DNA from: Amycolatopsis acidiphila
GTDB taxonomy: Bacteria > Actinomycetota > Actinomycetes > Mycobacteriales > Pseudonocardiaceae
Direction: 5' to 3'
Length of the DNA: 64,000 bases
Assembly (NCBI RefSeq): GCF_021391495.1
Contig: NZ_CP090063.1
Span: forward strand, 1,550,001-1,614,000
The notes under the pieces were generated by a model, which had not been told where the DNA came from, did not search any database, and saw nothing but the letters and a program-made list of their open reading frames with translations. Of the stretch, positions 51,773 to 61,464 are shown piece by piece. The position numbers were made by a program, and so were the translations under genes. Within the stretch, counting starts at the first letter, position 1, and every line of letters begins with the position of its first letter.

Positions 51773-52738
51773 GTGGGTGACGGGGTGACCCTGCCAGATG
51801 TGACAAAGTTTCCGGCGCGCACCGCGATCTCGTTACTGCTCACCCTCGCCGCCACCGTGGCGACGGCCGCACCCGCTCTGGCCGACTCCGGCAGGCAGGA
51901 CAACCCGCCGAGCTGGGGCCTGGACCGCATCGACCAGCGCGACAGCGCCACCGATCACCTCTACCGCTACGACACCACGGCGGACCAGGTGACGGTGTAC
52001 GTCATCGACACGGGCGTCGACGCGACGCAGCCGGAGTTCGAGGGTCGCGTCGAGCCGGGCCAGAACTTCGTCGACAACAACACCGACACCAGCGACGGCA
52101 ACGGGGACGGCACCCGGCTGGCGAGCATCCTCGGCGGCAAGGACTACGGCGTCGCCAAGGGTGTGCACATCGTGCCGGTCAAGGTGCTCGACAGCGGCGG
52201 GAACGGCAACCTGGTCAGCATCATCAGCGGCATCGGCTGGGTCGCGCAGAACGTGAAGCAGCCGGCGGTCGCCGTGCTCGGCATCGGCGGGCCGGGCAAC
52301 GACCAGCTCGACAAGGCGGTCAAGACGCTGGCGGCCGTGATGCCGGTGGCGGTGCCGGCGGGCTGGTCGGCGGCGGACGTGAGCACCTCGTCGCCGGGCC
52401 GGGTGCCCGACGTGCTCACCGTCGGCGCGATGGACCAGAACAACGCGGTGTCCCCGAAAACGAACTTCGGCGCGGGTGTCGACGTCTTCGCGCCAGGCGT
52501 GGACGTCCCAGCCGTGGCGCCGGGTGGCGCGAGCCCGACCTCCGGCACGTCGATGGCCGCCGCGTTCGTCGCGGGCGCGGCAGCTCTTTACCGCGCCGAG
52601 AACCCTTCCGCAACTCCAGCGCAGGTCTCGCAAGCCATCGTCGACCGCGCGACGCCGAACGTGCTCACCGGCGTACCGGACGGCACCCCGAACCGTCTCC
52701 TCTGCACCGTTCCCGGAACCGTTTCCGAAGCTCAATGA
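51773..52738 (+). CDS. Secreted subtilase-fold protein lacking the catalytic His (S8 pseudoprotease)
   Basis: 321 residues. A signal sequence (RTAISLLLTLAATVATAAPALA) precedes a proteinase-K-like S8 domain. Catalytic Asp79 (VIDTGVD) and Ser260 (SGTSMAAAFVAG) are kept, but the His motif, normally GHGTHVAG, reads GDGTRLAS (His to Asp112), and the oxyanion Asn, normally AAGN, is Trp198 (PAGW). The fold-supporting phrases YGVAKGVHIVPVKVLDSGGNG and RVPDVLTVGAMDQNNAVS remain. I infer a binding or decoy protein rather than a protease. The GTG start is uncertain; GTG 51785 is possible. It lies between recG and pyc. Confidence 0.85.
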   Translation: MGDGVTLPDVTKFPARTAISLLLTLAATVATAAPALADSGRQDNPPSWGLDRIDQRDSATDHLYRYDTTADQVTVYVIDTGVDATQPEFEGRVEPGQNFVDNNTDTSDGNGDGTRLASILGGKDYGVAKGVHIVPVKVLDSGGNGNLVSIISGIGWVAQNVKQPAVAVLGIGGPGNDQLDKAVKTLAAVMPVAVPAGWSAADVSTSSPGRVPDVLTVGAMDQNNAVSPKTNFGAGVDVFAPGVDVPAVAPGGASPTSGTSMAAAFVAGAAALYRAENPSATPAQVSQAIVDRATPNVLTGVPDGTPNRLLCTVPGTVSEAQ

Positions 52739-52828
52739 TGTCCATCACCCGGGACTGAACTCCCGTCGTACGGGATCGGCAAGGTAACGTCTGCTCTCAC
52801 CGATCCGTACGTAGAGGAAGGACCGGGC

Positions 52829-55800
52829 ATGTTCCGGAAGGTACTCGTCGCCAACCGTGGTGAGATTGCCATCCGCGCGTTCCGCGCGGGGTATGAGCTG
52901 GGCGCGGGCACGGTGGCGGTGTTCCCGTACGAGGACCGCAACTCGCTGCACCGGCTCAAGGCCGATGAGGCCTACGAAATCGGCGTGCAGGGCCACCCGG
53001 TGCGTGCCTACCTGTCGGTCGAGGAGATCATCGGCGCGGCACGCAAGGCCGGCGCCGACGCGATCTACCCCGGCTATGGATTCCTGTCGGAGAACCCGGA
53101 TCTCGCGCTGGCCTGTGAACAGGCCGGTATCACTTTCGTCGGCCCCAGCGCCGAGATCCTCGAACTGACCGGCAACAAGGCCCGCGCGGTCGCCGCCGCG
53201 CGTGAGGCCGGCGTGCCGGTGCTCGGTTCCTCGCAGCCGTCGACCGATGTGGACGAGCTCGTCGCGGCTGCGGAAGAAGTCGGCTTCCCGGTGTTCGTCA
53301 AGGCCGTCGCCGGTGGTGGCGGCCGTGGGATGCGCCGCGTCGACGACCCCGCGCACCTGCGCGAGTCGATCGAGGCCGCCGCCCGCGAGGCCGAGTCCGC
53401 CTTCGGTGACGCGACGGTGTTCCTGGAGAAGGCCGTCGTCGACCCGCGGCACATCGAGGTGCAGATCCTCGCCGACGGCGAGGGCAACGTCATCCACCTC
53501 TTCGAGCGCGACTGCTCGGTCCAGCGGCGGCACCAGAAGGTCATCGAGCTGGCGCCGGCCCCGAACCTCCCGCCGGAACTGCGGGAACAGATCTGCAACG
53601 ACGCCGTGGCGTTCGCCCGCAAGATCGGTTACCGCAACGCGGGCACCGTCGAGTTCCTGCTCGACAAGGACGGCAACCACCACTTCATCGAGATGAACCC
53701 GCGCATCCAGGTCGAGCACACGGTGACCGAGGAGGTCACCGACGTCGACCTCGTGCAGTCCCAGATGCGCATCGCCGCCGGCGAGACGCTCGCGGACCTC
53801 GGCCTGTCACAGGACAAGGTCTACCTCCGGGGCGCCGCGTTGCAGTGCCGCATCACGACCGAGGACCCGGCCAACGGCTTCCGCCCGGACACCGGGATGA
53901 TCAGCGCCTACCGCTCGCCCGGTGGCTCGGGCATCCGCCTCGACGGCGGCACCGCGTTCGCGGGCACGGAGATCAGCGCGCACTTCGACTCGATGCTCGT
54001 CAAGCTGACCTGCCGCGGCCGCGACTTCAAGACCGCGGTCGGCCGCGCCCGTCGTGCCGTGGCGGAGTTCCGGATCCGTGGCGTCGCCACGAACATCCCG
54101 TTCCTGCAGGCGGTGCTCGACGACGAGGACTTCCGGAACGGCCGGGTCACGACGTCGTTCATCGAGGAGCGCCCGCACCTGCTCACCGCGCGGCACTCCG
54201 CCGACCGCGGCACGCGGCTGCTGACCTACCTCGCGGATGTCACGGTCAACAAGCCGCACGGCGAGCGCCCGCGGCTGATCGACCCGGCGAGCAAGCTGCC
54301 GGAGATCCCGGGCGGCGAGCCGCCCGCGGGGTCGAAGCAGAAGCTCGACGAGCTGGGCCCGGAGGGCTTCGCGCGCTGGATCCGGGATTCGGCGACCGTC
54401 GGCGTCACCGACACCACCTTCCGCGACGCGCACCAGTCACTGCTGGCCACGCGCGTGCGCACGAAGGACCTGCTCGCGATCGCGCCGGTCGTCGCGCACA
54501 CCGTGCCCGAGCTGCTTTCGCTGGAATGCTGGGGCGGCGCGACCTACGACGTGGCGCTGCGGTTCCTCGCCGAGGATCCGTGGGAGCGCCTGGCCCGGCT
54601 GCGCGAGGCGGTGCCCAACATCTGCCTGCAGATGTTGCTGCGTGGTCGCAACACGGTCGGCTATACCCCGTACCCGACCGAGGTGACCAACGCGTTCGTC
54701 GAGGAGGCCACGGCCACCGGCATCGACATCTTCCGGATCTTCGACGCGCTCAACGACGTCGAGCAGATGCGCCCGGCGATCGAAGCCGTGCGGGAGACCG
54801 GAAAGGCCGTCGCCGAGGTGGCGCTCTGCTACACCTCGGACCTCTCGGACCCGGCCGAGAAGCTGTACACATTGGACTACTACCTGAAGCTGGCGGAGCA
54901 GATCGTCGGCGCGGGCGCGCACGTGCTGGCGATCAAGGACATGGCGGGCCTGCTGCGGGCGCCCGCCGCCGCGAAGCTGGTTTCCGCGCTGCGCAAGGAG
55001 TTCGACCTGCCGGTGCACATCCACACGCACGACACCGCGGGCGGCCAGCTCGGCACCTACCTGGCCGCGATCAACGCCGGTGCGGACGCGGTGGACGGTG
55101 CGGTCGCGTCGATGGCGGGCACCACGTCGCAGCCTTCGCTGTCGGCGATCGTCGCCGCGACCGACCACTCCGAACGGCCGACCGGGCTTTCCCTGCGGGC
55201 GATCGGGAACCTGGAGCCGTACTGGGAGATCGTGCGCAAGATCTACGCGCCGTTCGAGGCGGGCCTGGCCTCGCCGACCGGGCGCGTGTACGACCACGAG
55301 ATCCCGGGCGGGCAGCTGTCCAACCTGCGCACGCAGGCGCGGGCGCTCGGGCTCGGCGACCGGTTCGAGGACATCGAGGCGATGTACGCGGCCGCGGACC
55401 GGATCCTCGGCCACCTCGTGAAGGTGACGCCGTCGTCCAAAGTGGTCGGTGACCTCGCGCTGCATCTCGTGGGCGCCGGTGTCTCGCCCGAGAAGTTCGA
55501 GGCGGAGCCGAACAAGTTCGACATCCCCGACTCGGTGATCGGTTTCCTGCGCGGCGAGCTGGGCGACCCGCCCGGCGGCTGGCCGGAACCGTTCCGCAGC
55601 AAGGCGCTCGAGGGCCGCGCCGACCCCAAGCCCGAGACCGAGCTGTCCACCGAGGACCGCGCGGGGCTGGCGGACAACCGGCGGCAGACGCTCAACCGCC
55701 TGCTGTTCCCGGCGCCGACGAAGGAGTTCGAGGCGCACCGCGAGGCCTACGGCGACACCAGCGTGCTGCCGAGCAAGGACTTCTTCTACGGCCTGCGGCC

Positions 55801-56203
55801 GGGGGAGGAGTACCAGGTCGACCTCGAGCCCGGGGTGCGGCTGCTCATCGAGCTGGAGGCCATCGGCGAGGCCGACGAGCGCGGGCTGCGCACGGTGATG
55901 TCGAGCCTCAACGGCCAGCTCCGGCCCATCCAGGTGCGGGACCGCTCGGTCGCCTCGGACCTGCCGGCCGCGGAGAAGGCCGACAAGAACAACCCGAAGC
56001 AGGTCGCCGCGCCGTTCGCCGGGGTCGTGACGCTGTCGGTGGCCGAGGGCGACCACGTCGAGGCGGGCGCGACCGTCGCCACGATCGAGGCGATGAAGAT
56101 GGAGGCCGCGATCACCGCCTCGGCCGCCGGGAAGGTGGGCAGGCTGGCCATCAACTCGGTGCAGCAGGTCGAGGGCGGCGACCTCCTGCTGGTACTGGAG
56201 TAG
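52829..56203 (+). CDS. pyc: Pyruvate carboxylase
   Basis: 1124 residues, full length. The order is biotin carboxylase (MFRKVLVANRGEIAIRAFRAGYELG; PVFVKAVAGGGGRGMRRV; HHFIEMNPRIQVEHTVTEEVT), then carboxyltransferase (GVTDTTFRDAHQSLLATRVRTKD; LECWGGATYDVALRFLAEDPWERL; VLAIKDMAGLLRAPAAAKL; HIHTHDTAGGQLGTYLAAINAGADAVDGA), allosteric region, and a C-terminal biotin carrier with EAMKMEA. It converts pyruvate to oxaloacetate. Upstream, ACGTAGAGGAAGGACCGGGC contains the ribosome site. A perfect 16-bp hairpin follows. Gene order (recG region, pyc, later rsmD and coaD) matches mycobacteria. Confidence 0.99.
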   Translation: MFRKVLVANRGEIAIRAFRAGYELGAGTVAVFPYEDRNSLHRLKADEAYEIGVQGHPVRAYLSVEEIIGAARKAGADAIYPGYGFLSENPDLALACEQAGITFVGPSAEILELTGNKARAVAAAREAGVPVLGSSQPSTDVDELVAAAEEVGFPVFVKAVAGGGGRGMRRVDDPAHLRESIEAAAREAESAFGDATVFLEKAVVDPRHIEVQILADGEGNVIHLFERDCSVQRRHQKVIELAPAPNLPPELREQICNDAVAFARKIGYRNAGTVEFLLDKDGNHHFIEMNPRIQVEHTVTEEVTDVDLVQSQMRIAAGETLADLGLSQDKVYLRGAALQCRITTEDPANGFRPDTGMISAYRSPGGSGIRLDGGTAFAGTEISAHFDSMLVKLTCRGRDFKTAVGRARRAVAEFRIRGVATNIPFLQAVLDDEDFRNGRVTTSFIEERPHLLTARHSADRGTRLLTYLADVTVNKPHGERPRLIDPASKLPEIPGGEPPAGSKQKLDELGPEGFARWIRDSATVGVTDTTFRDAHQSLLATRVRTKDLLAIAPVVAHTVPELLSLECWGGATYDVALRFLAEDPWERLARLREAVPNICLQMLLRGRNTVGYTPYPTEVTNAFVEEATATGIDIFRIFDALNDVEQMRPAIEAVRETGKAVAEVALCYTSDLSDPAEKLYTLDYYLKLAEQIVGAGAHVLAIKDMAGLLRAPAAAKLVSALRKEFDLPVHIHTHDTAGGQLGTYLAAINAGADAVDGAVASMAGTTSQPSLSAIVAATDHSERPTGLSLRAIGNLEPYWEIVRKIYAPFEAGLASPTGRVYDHEIPGGQLSNLRTQARALGLGDRFEDIEAMYAAADRILGHLVKVTPSSKVVGDLALHLVGAGVSPEKFEAEPNKFDIPDSVIGFLRGELGDPPGGWPEPFRSKALEGRADPKPETELSTEDRAGLADNRRQTLNRLLFPAPTKEFEAHREAYGDTSVLPSKDFFYGLRPGEEYQVDLEPGVRLLIELEAIGEADERGLRTVMSSLNGQLRPIQVRDRSVASDLPAAEKADKNNPKQVAAPFAGVVTLSVAEGDHVEAGATVATIEAMKMEAAITASAAGKVGRLAINSVQQVEGGDLLLVLE

Positions 56204-56209
56204 CAGAAA

Positions 56210-56254
56210 GGCCGTGCACTTTCCCGCGATATTCCTGTGGGAAAGTGCACGGCC
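56210..56254 (+). terminator. pyc terminator
   Basis: A perfect 16-bp stem (GGCCGTGCACTTTCCC at 56210-56225 with 56239-56254) and a 13-nt loop begin 6 bp after the pyc stop. Confidence 0.88.
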
Positions 56255-56321
56255 CGCGAATTCCGGCAGTTCGGGCGAATCGTCTTGGAGGTATGGGCGT
56301 GAAGTCCCGGTAAGTGCTTGA

Positions 56322-57620
56322 ATGAGGCACGTGGCTACCTCGCAATCCGCTGCGAGCGCGGTGCACGCCCTGGTGCGTGCGGCGCTCGGCAGCGAACTCC
56401 CGCTTCATATCCGCTGCTGGGACGGTAGCGAGGCGGGACCCCCGGACTCGCCGGTCCGGCTGGTGCTGCGCCGGCGCCGGGCGTTGCGGCGGCTACTGTG
56501 GGCGCCGAACGAGCTCGGTATCGCGCGCTGTTTCGTTTCCGGCGACCTCGATGTCGAATCAGATTTCTTCGAGAGCCTTTCCCAGCTCGAGCGCGTTATC
56601 GGGCAGCAGACCGGGCCGCTGGCGGTGGACGGGGCGACCAAGCGCGACATGATCAAGGCCGGGTTGCGGCTGCGGGCGTTCGGGCTGCCGCCGAAGCCGC
56701 CGGCCGAGGAGATCCGGCTGGGCGGGCGCCTGCACTCGAAGCGGCGCGACGCCGAAGCGATCTCGCACCACTACGACGTCGGCAACGACTTCTACTCGCT
56801 CGTGCTCGGGCCGACGATGACCTACTCGTGCGCGGTGTGGGGCGAGGGCGTCGAGTCGCTGGACGACGCGCAGATCGCCAAGGTCGACCTCGTGGCGCGC
56901 AAGCTCGGGCTGCAGGAGGGCATGCGCGTGCTCGACGTGGGCTGCGGCTGGGGCACGTTCGTCATCCACGCGGCGAAGAAGTACGGGGCACACGCGGTCG
57001 GCGTGACGCTTTCGCAGGCCCAGGCGGACTTCGCGCGCAAGCGGGTGGCGGAGGAGGGGCTGTCGGAGCTCGTCGAGATCCGCGTCCAGGACTACCGCGA
57101 CGTGCGGGACGGGCCGTTCGACGCGATCTCCAGCATCGGGATGGCGGAGCACGTGGGCCAGTCGATGCTGCCCACGTACACGAAGGCGCTGTTCGACCTG
57201 CTCAAGCCGGAGGGGCGGCTGCTCAACCACGCGATCTCGCGGAAGGCGGGCGTGCCGGGGCACACGGCGGAGAAGACGTCGTTCATCAACCGCTACGTCT
57301 TCCCCGACGGCGAGCTGGAGCCCCTGGGCGTGATGGTCGACGCGATCGAGGACGCGGGCTTCGAGGTGCGCGACGTCGAGGCGCTGCGGGAGCACTACGC
57401 CCTGACGCTGCGGGCGTGGGTGGCGAACCTGGAAGCTCGCTGGGCCGACGCGGTCCGGCTGAGCAGCGAGGGAAGGGCCCGCGTGTGGCGCCTGTACATG
57501 GCGGCTTCGGCGCTGACGTTCGAGCGCGGGGTGATCGGCGTGAACCAGGTGCTGGCGGTGAAGACGGCGGAGAACGGCAAGTCGGGCTTCCCGAGGACCA
57601 GGACCGCGTTGCTGTCGTAG
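56322..57620 (+). CDS. Cyclopropane-fatty-acid-synthase family methyltransferase
   Basis: 432 residues. The N-terminal segment (LPLHIRCWDGSEAGPPDSPVRLVLRRRRALRRLLWAPNELGIARCFVSGDLDVES) is the CfaS N-domain. The catalytic domain has EAISHHYDVGNDFYSLVLGPTMTYSCAVWGEG, SAM motif I MRVLDVGCGWGTFVIHAAKKYGAHAVGVTLSQAQ, ISSIGMAEHVG and NRYVFPDGELEPLG, all typical of enzymes that methylate cis double bonds of membrane acyl chains. It resembles the UfaA1-like group rather than the mycolic-acid cyclopropanases. ATG 56322 or GTG 56331 could start it. It is the last gene before the 590-bp repeat-rich gap. Confidence 0.92.
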   Translation: MRHVATSQSAASAVHALVRAALGSELPLHIRCWDGSEAGPPDSPVRLVLRRRRALRRLLWAPNELGIARCFVSGDLDVESDFFESLSQLERVIGQQTGPLAVDGATKRDMIKAGLRLRAFGLPPKPPAEEIRLGGRLHSKRRDAEAISHHYDVGNDFYSLVLGPTMTYSCAVWGEGVESLDDAQIAKVDLVARKLGLQEGMRVLDVGCGWGTFVIHAAKKYGAHAVGVTLSQAQADFARKRVAEEGLSELVEIRVQDYRDVRDGPFDAISSIGMAEHVGQSMLPTYTKALFDLLKPEGRLLNHAISRKAGVPGHTAEKTSFINRYVFPDGELEPLGVMVDAIEDAGFEVRDVEALREHYALTLRAWVANLEARWADAVRLSSEGRARVWRLYMAASALTFERGVIGVNQVLAVKTAENGKSGFPRTRTALLS

Positions 57621-57665
57621 GGGAGGGGCAGGCGGCGGCAGGGGGGAGGGCTGTGCCTGACCCCA

Positions 57666-57818
57666 GAGTTGGGTGGTCATCCCGTCGCCTGAACTCGCGG
57701 CATCACTTTGAGCCAGGCCCGCAACCCTCCTGCTTGCGGGCAGCCGACAGCGCGAGCTTGCGGGTCTGGGTCAAAGTGATATGCACAGACCGCAGGCGAC
57801 GGGATGACCACACAACTC
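57666..57818. repeat. 153-nt imperfect inverted repeat (long hairpin)
   Basis: The outer arms GAGTTGGGTGGTCATCCCGT with CGCCTG (from 57666) match the complement ending at 57818 with one mismatch over ~26 bp. After a short unmatched segment, the inner arms ATCACTTTGA-CCAG-CCCGCAA (57701-57724) pair with 57758-57780 with two or three mismatches. The centre is ~33 nt. No ORF of note lies inside. Such a structure could be a terminator-like RNA, a miniature inverted-repeat element or an exported hairpin; the sequence alone does not decide. Confidence 0.85.
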
Positions 57819-57928
57819 GACCACCTGCATGAGGTGACGTAGCGGGCTTTTCCTGGCTCATCTTTGAGCCTGCCCGTCCGGCGAGGACTCTCTTGATCTT
57901 TTCGCCGCGCTGCGTGGGGGCGCGCGAA

Positions 57929-58190
57929 GCGCGGGTGGTTGGGGTATGCCCGTTCCACCCCGATCGCGGAGTGTTCAACGGTCGGCCCACCGCGTCAAGG
58001 CGGGAAAGATGCCTTGACCAGGCGTGCCGACCGCTGGAGGACGCGGGGATCGGGGTTAGGGAGCGGGCTGGCGCGGGCATTCGTGGCTGCCGTTGCCGGG
58101 TCGCCGTGGGTGGGGTGGCTGGGTGCTGCCGGGTCGCCGTGGGTGAGTGGCTGCCGTTGCCGGGTTCGGCATGGGTGGGTGGCTGGGCGT
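57929..58190. repeat. Dispersed GC-rich intergenic repeat, copy B (interrupted)
   Basis: CGCGGGTGGTTGGGGTATGC through GATCGCGGAGTGTTCAACGG matches copy A at 3445-3500 with three changes. Copy A then continues directly to GGCTGGGCGCGGGCATTCG. Here about 85-110 bp intervene, including GTCAAGGC-GGGAAAGAT-GCCTTGAC (a perfect 8-bp hairpin), before GGCTGGCGCGGGCATTCG and two GCTGCCGTTGCCGGGT modules. Confidence 0.75.
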
Positions 58191-58211
58191 CGCCAACCAA
58201 ACCATCGCCCC

Positions 58212-59210
58212 CTACCGCCCCAGGTCGGCCACCAGCTCGTAAGATCGCACCCGGTCGGCCTGCCCGTGCACCATCGTCGTGATCATCATCTCGTCCGCCC
58301 CTGTGTCCGCGATCAGCGTCTCCAGGCCCTTCCGCACCGTCTCCGGGGAACCGATGACGTTGCTTCCGAACCGCTCCTCGAGGAACTGCCGGTCGAGGTC
58401 CGTGTACGGGTACTCCGCCGCCTCCTCGGGCGTCGGCAGCGGGATGGGGCGGCCCCGGCGCAGGCTCAGGAATGTCAGCCCACTCGGCCCCGCCAGCCAC
58501 TGTGCCCGCTCGTCGGTCTCGGCGCAGATTACCGCCACACCCAGCATCAGGTACGGCTCCCGCAACACCGAGGACGGCCGGAAAGACTCGCGGTACAGGC
58601 GCACCGCCGGCAAGGTGTTGCGCGCGCTGAAGTGGTGCGCGAACGCGAACGGCAGCCCCAGCGTGCCCGCCAGTTGCGCGCTGAACCCGCTCGAACCCAG
58701 CAGCCACACGGGCGGCTTGTGCCCGACCGCCGGGATCGCGTTCACCGCCCGCGCGGGGTCCGGCTCGAAGTAGTCCATCAGCTCGGTCAGCTGCTCCGGG
58801 AAGTTCTCCGCGTTCAGCGCCGCCATCGAACCCCGCACCGCGAGCGCCGTCCGCTGGTCGGTGCCAGGGGCACGGCCGATCCCCAGGTCGATCCGTCCCG
58901 GGTGGAACGCCTCCAGCATGCCGAACTGCTCGGCCACGATCAGCGGCGCGTGGTTCGGCAGCATGATCCCGCCCGAACCGACCCGGATCCGCTCCGTCGC
59001 CGAAGCCACGTGCCCGATCAGCACCGCCGTCGCCGAGCTCGCGATGCCCGGCATGTTGTGGTGCTCGGCGACCCAGTACCGGTGGTACCCCAGCCGTTCG
59101 GTCTGCCGCGCCAGGTCGATCGTGTTGCGCAGGGCGGTGCCGGCGTCCCCGTCGCTCGGGATGGGGGACAGGTCGAGCACGGACAACCGCACGTCGCTCA
59201 GAGAGGTCAC
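58212..59210 (-). CDS. LLM class flavin-dependent oxidoreductase (MsnO8-like)
   Basis: 332 residues. [111 protein letters not shown] is the hallmark of the alkanal-monooxygenase-like group that uses FMN rather than F420. [26 protein letters not shown] closes the barrel. The physiological substrate is unknown. The gene is convergent with the CfaS-like gene across the repeat-rich gap, and its start lies 22 bp after the stop of the HelD gene, so it may be in that transcript. Confidence 0.92.
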   Translation of the reverse strand: MTSLSDVRLSVLDLSPIPSDGDAGTALRNTIDLARQTERLGYHRYWVAEHHNMPGIASSATAVLIGHVASATERIRVGSGGIMLPNHAPLIVAEQFGMLEAFHPGRIDLGIGRAPGTDQRTALAVRGSMAALNAENFPEQLTELMDYFEPDPARAVNAIPAVGHKPPVWLLGSSGFSAQLAGTLGLPFAFAHHFSARNTLPAVRLYRESFRPSSVLREPYLMLGVAVICAETDERAQWLAGPSGLTFLSLRRGRPIPLPTPEEAAEYPYTDLDRQFLEERFGSNVIGSPETVRKGLETLIADTGADEMMITTMVHGQADRVRSYELVADLGR

Positions 59211-59232
59211 GGTCAGCGCAACGACGCCGCGA

Positions 59233-61356
59233 TCACAGCCATTCCCGGTCCGAGGCCACCACGGTCAGCTGCTGGGTCGCGCGGGTGAGCGCGACGTAGA
59301 GCACCCGGCGGCCCGTGGTCGACTCGGTGATCAGCTCGGTCGGCTCCACCAGCACCACGGCGTCGTACTCCAGCCCCTTGGAGTCGAGGCTGCCGACGAC
59401 CTTGAGCCGCTCGTCGGCGCGGCCCTGCAGCCAGGCCTGCACCTCCGGCACCCGGTCCATCGCACAGATCACGCCGACTGTGCCCTCGACCGAGTCCATC
59501 AGCTCCTTCGCCGCGGCCTGCGTCGTGCCCTCGATGCCCGCTCGCTCGACGACCCGCACGTCCGGCTCGATCCCCGTCGTCCGCACGGCTTTCGGCAGCT
59601 CGTCCGCCTCCGCGTGCCCGGCGACGACCCGCGCGGCCAGGTCGAAGATCTCCGCCGAGTTCCGGTAGTTCGTGCGCAGCGTGTACCGCCGACGCGGCGT
59701 CCGCAGGCCGAACGCCTGGTCCCGCGCCTGCGCCGCCTCGGCCGGATCCGGCCACGAGCTCTGCACCGGGTCGCCGACGACAGTCCAGCTCGCGTACTTG
59801 CCGCGCCGCCCGACCATCCGCCACTGCATCGGCGACAGGTCCTGTGACTCGTCCACGACGATGTGGGAGTACTCGTCGTAGTGCTCGGGCCGGTGCGTGC
59901 CCTGGCCCTCTGTGCCCCGCGGCGCGGGCGCCGCGTCCAGCTCGACCGCCTGCGCCCGGCGACGCCGCTTCGGCGGCACCCCGACCAGCACCCGCAGCTC
60001 GTCCAGCAGCGCGACGTCCGCGACCGACCAGTCCCTGTTCCGGTCCGCCAGCGATGCCGCGAGCAGGTCCACCTCGTCGCGCTTGAGCACGCCCTTGGCC
60101 GCGCGCGTGAGCCGCGCCGGGTCGCCGAGCCAGTGCAGGATCTCGGCCGGGTAGAGCACCGGCCACCACACCACCAGGAACCGGTGGAAGTCGATCCGTT
60201 CGCCCAGCTCGGTGATCAGCTCGGCGCGGTCGACCGACCGGCCGTCGGCGCGGGCGTTCTCCTCCGCCTTGTCCGCGAGCGCTTCGAGCAGCGTCTCCGC
60301 CGCGCGCACCCGTGACCGGTTGGGCGGACCGCCGTGCCCGTGCACCTTGCGGCGGACCCGCTCCAGCTCCTTGCCGTGCAGCTTGAGCACCTCGCCGCGG
60401 TAGACGATGCGCATCTCGTCCGGCACGCCCGGCGGCGCGTCCCGCATGGCCCGGGTCAGCACCTTGCGCATCCGCAGCGAACCCTTGACCGCCGCCAGCG
60501 GCGCCGGGTCCTGCCGCGTCGCGAGCACGCCGTCGAGCACCTCGCCCAGCGCGCGCAGCTCGACGTTGGTCTCGCCCATCGACGGCAGCACGCGGGAGAT
60601 GTAGTTCGTGAACACCCCGGACGGGCCGAGCACGAACACGCCGGCCCCGCCGAGCTGGCGGCGGTGCCGGTAGAGCAGGTACGCCGCGCGGTGCAGCGCG
60701 ACCGCCGTCTTGCCCGTGCCGGGACCGCCGGTGATCTCCGTGACGCCGCGCCAGGGCGCGCGGATGACCTCGTCCTGCTCGCGCTGGATGGTCGCCACGA
60801 TGTCGCGCATCTTCTCGCCGCGCGAGCGGCCGAGCGCGGCCATCAGCGCGCCCTCGCCGACCACCTGCATGTCCTCGGGGACGGCGTCGGGGATCAGCAC
60901 GTCGTCGTCCACGTCGAGCACCTTCTGCCCGGAGCAGCGGATGACGCGCCGGCGCACGACGTCCATCGGCTCCTCAGCGGTGGCCTGGTAGAAGGCCACG
61001 GCCGCGGGGGCGCGCCAGTCGGTGACCAGGTTGTCGAACTCCGCGTCCCGGATGCCGAGTCGGCCGACGTAGATCTTCTCCCGGCTGGTCTGGTCGAGGC
61101 GGCCGAACACCAGGCCCTCGTACTCGGCGTCGAGCGTCTGCAGCGTCTGGTTGGCGTGGAAGACCATCATGTCCCGCTCGAAGAGCATGGACGCCTGCTC
61201 GAAGACGGCCTCACGCTGCGCGCCGTGGCCGATCTCGTACCCCTTGGCACGCATGGCCTCGGCCTGCGCGCGCAGTTCGGCGAGACGGGTGTAGACGCGG
61301 TCGACGTGCTCTTGCTCGATGGCGATCTCGGCCCGTCTGACCCGAGGTTCCGACAC
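59233..61356 (-). CDS. HelD-like RNA-polymerase-associated helicase (UvrD/PcrA superfamily 1)
   Basis: 707 residues. An N-terminal coiled coil ([29 protein letters not shown]) precedes a split helicase core: Walker [91 protein letters not shown] and [14 protein letters not shown]. The N-terminal arm plus the insert with [33 protein letters not shown] is typical of actinobacterial HelD, which recycles stalled RNA polymerase and can confer rifamycin tolerance. I see no rifamycin-associated palindrome upstream. The start is ATG-like at 61356 (GTG), matching the family N-terminus. Confidence 0.92.
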   Translation of the reverse strand: MSEPRVRRAEIAIEQEHVDRVYTRLAELRAQAEAMRAKGYEIGHGAQREAVFEQASMLFERDMMVFHANQTLQTLDAEYEGLVFGRLDQTSREKIYVGRLGIRDAEFDNLVTDWRAPAAVAFYQATAEEPMDVVRRRVIRCSGQKVLDVDDDVLIPDAVPEDMQVVGEGALMAALGRSRGEKMRDIVATIQREQDEVIRAPWRGVTEITGGPGTGKTAVALHRAAYLLYRHRRQLGGAGVFVLGPSGVFTNYISRVLPSMGETNVELRALGEVLDGVLATRQDPAPLAAVKGSLRMRKVLTRAMRDAPPGVPDEMRIVYRGEVLKLHGKELERVRRKVHGHGGPPNRSRVRAAETLLEALADKAEENARADGRSVDRAELITELGERIDFHRFLVVWWPVLYPAEILHWLGDPARLTRAAKGVLKRDEVDLLAASLADRNRDWSVADVALLDELRVLVGVPPKRRRRAQAVELDAAPAPRGTEGQGTHRPEHYDEYSHIVVDESQDLSPMQWRMVGRRGKYASWTVVGDPVQSSWPDPAEAAQARDQAFGLRTPRRRYTLRTNYRNSAEIFDLAARVVAGHAEADELPKAVRTTGIEPDVRVVERAGIEGTTQAAAKELMDSVEGTVGVICAMDRVPEVQAWLQGRADERLKVVGSLDSKGLEYDAVVLVEPTELITESTTGRRVLYVALTRATQQLTVVASDREWL

Positions 61357-61464
61357 GCAGCGCTCCTACAGCTCACTCCCGCAACAGGAAGAACGACTCT
61401 ACGCGTGCCGGCCGAACGGTTCACCAAGTCCCGGCCGAAAAACAGCGGCTGCGAAGATAGCCGG

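Larger units (their letters stand above)
57621..58211. other. 591-bp repeat-rich gap
   Basis: This non-coding gap between the convergent CfaS-like and LLM genes holds a 153-nt inverted repeat (57666-57818), a second sequence echoing part of it (TTTGAGCC followed by GCCCG near 57863), and copy B of the dispersed intergenic repeat (57929-58190). I find no gene or recognisable gene relic. Confidence 0.8.

Noticed and set aside
47934..51806. A 1290-codon open frame on the minus strand opposite the DAK2 and recG genes
   Set aside because: It is the antisense shadow of two well-recognised genes; composition is Arg/His/Val-rich without family motifs, as expected for a mirrored frame in high-GC DNA.
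61357..61464. Search for a rifamycin-associated element before the HelD gene
   Set aside because: No inverted repeat of the expected kind is visible in the gap to rsmD.
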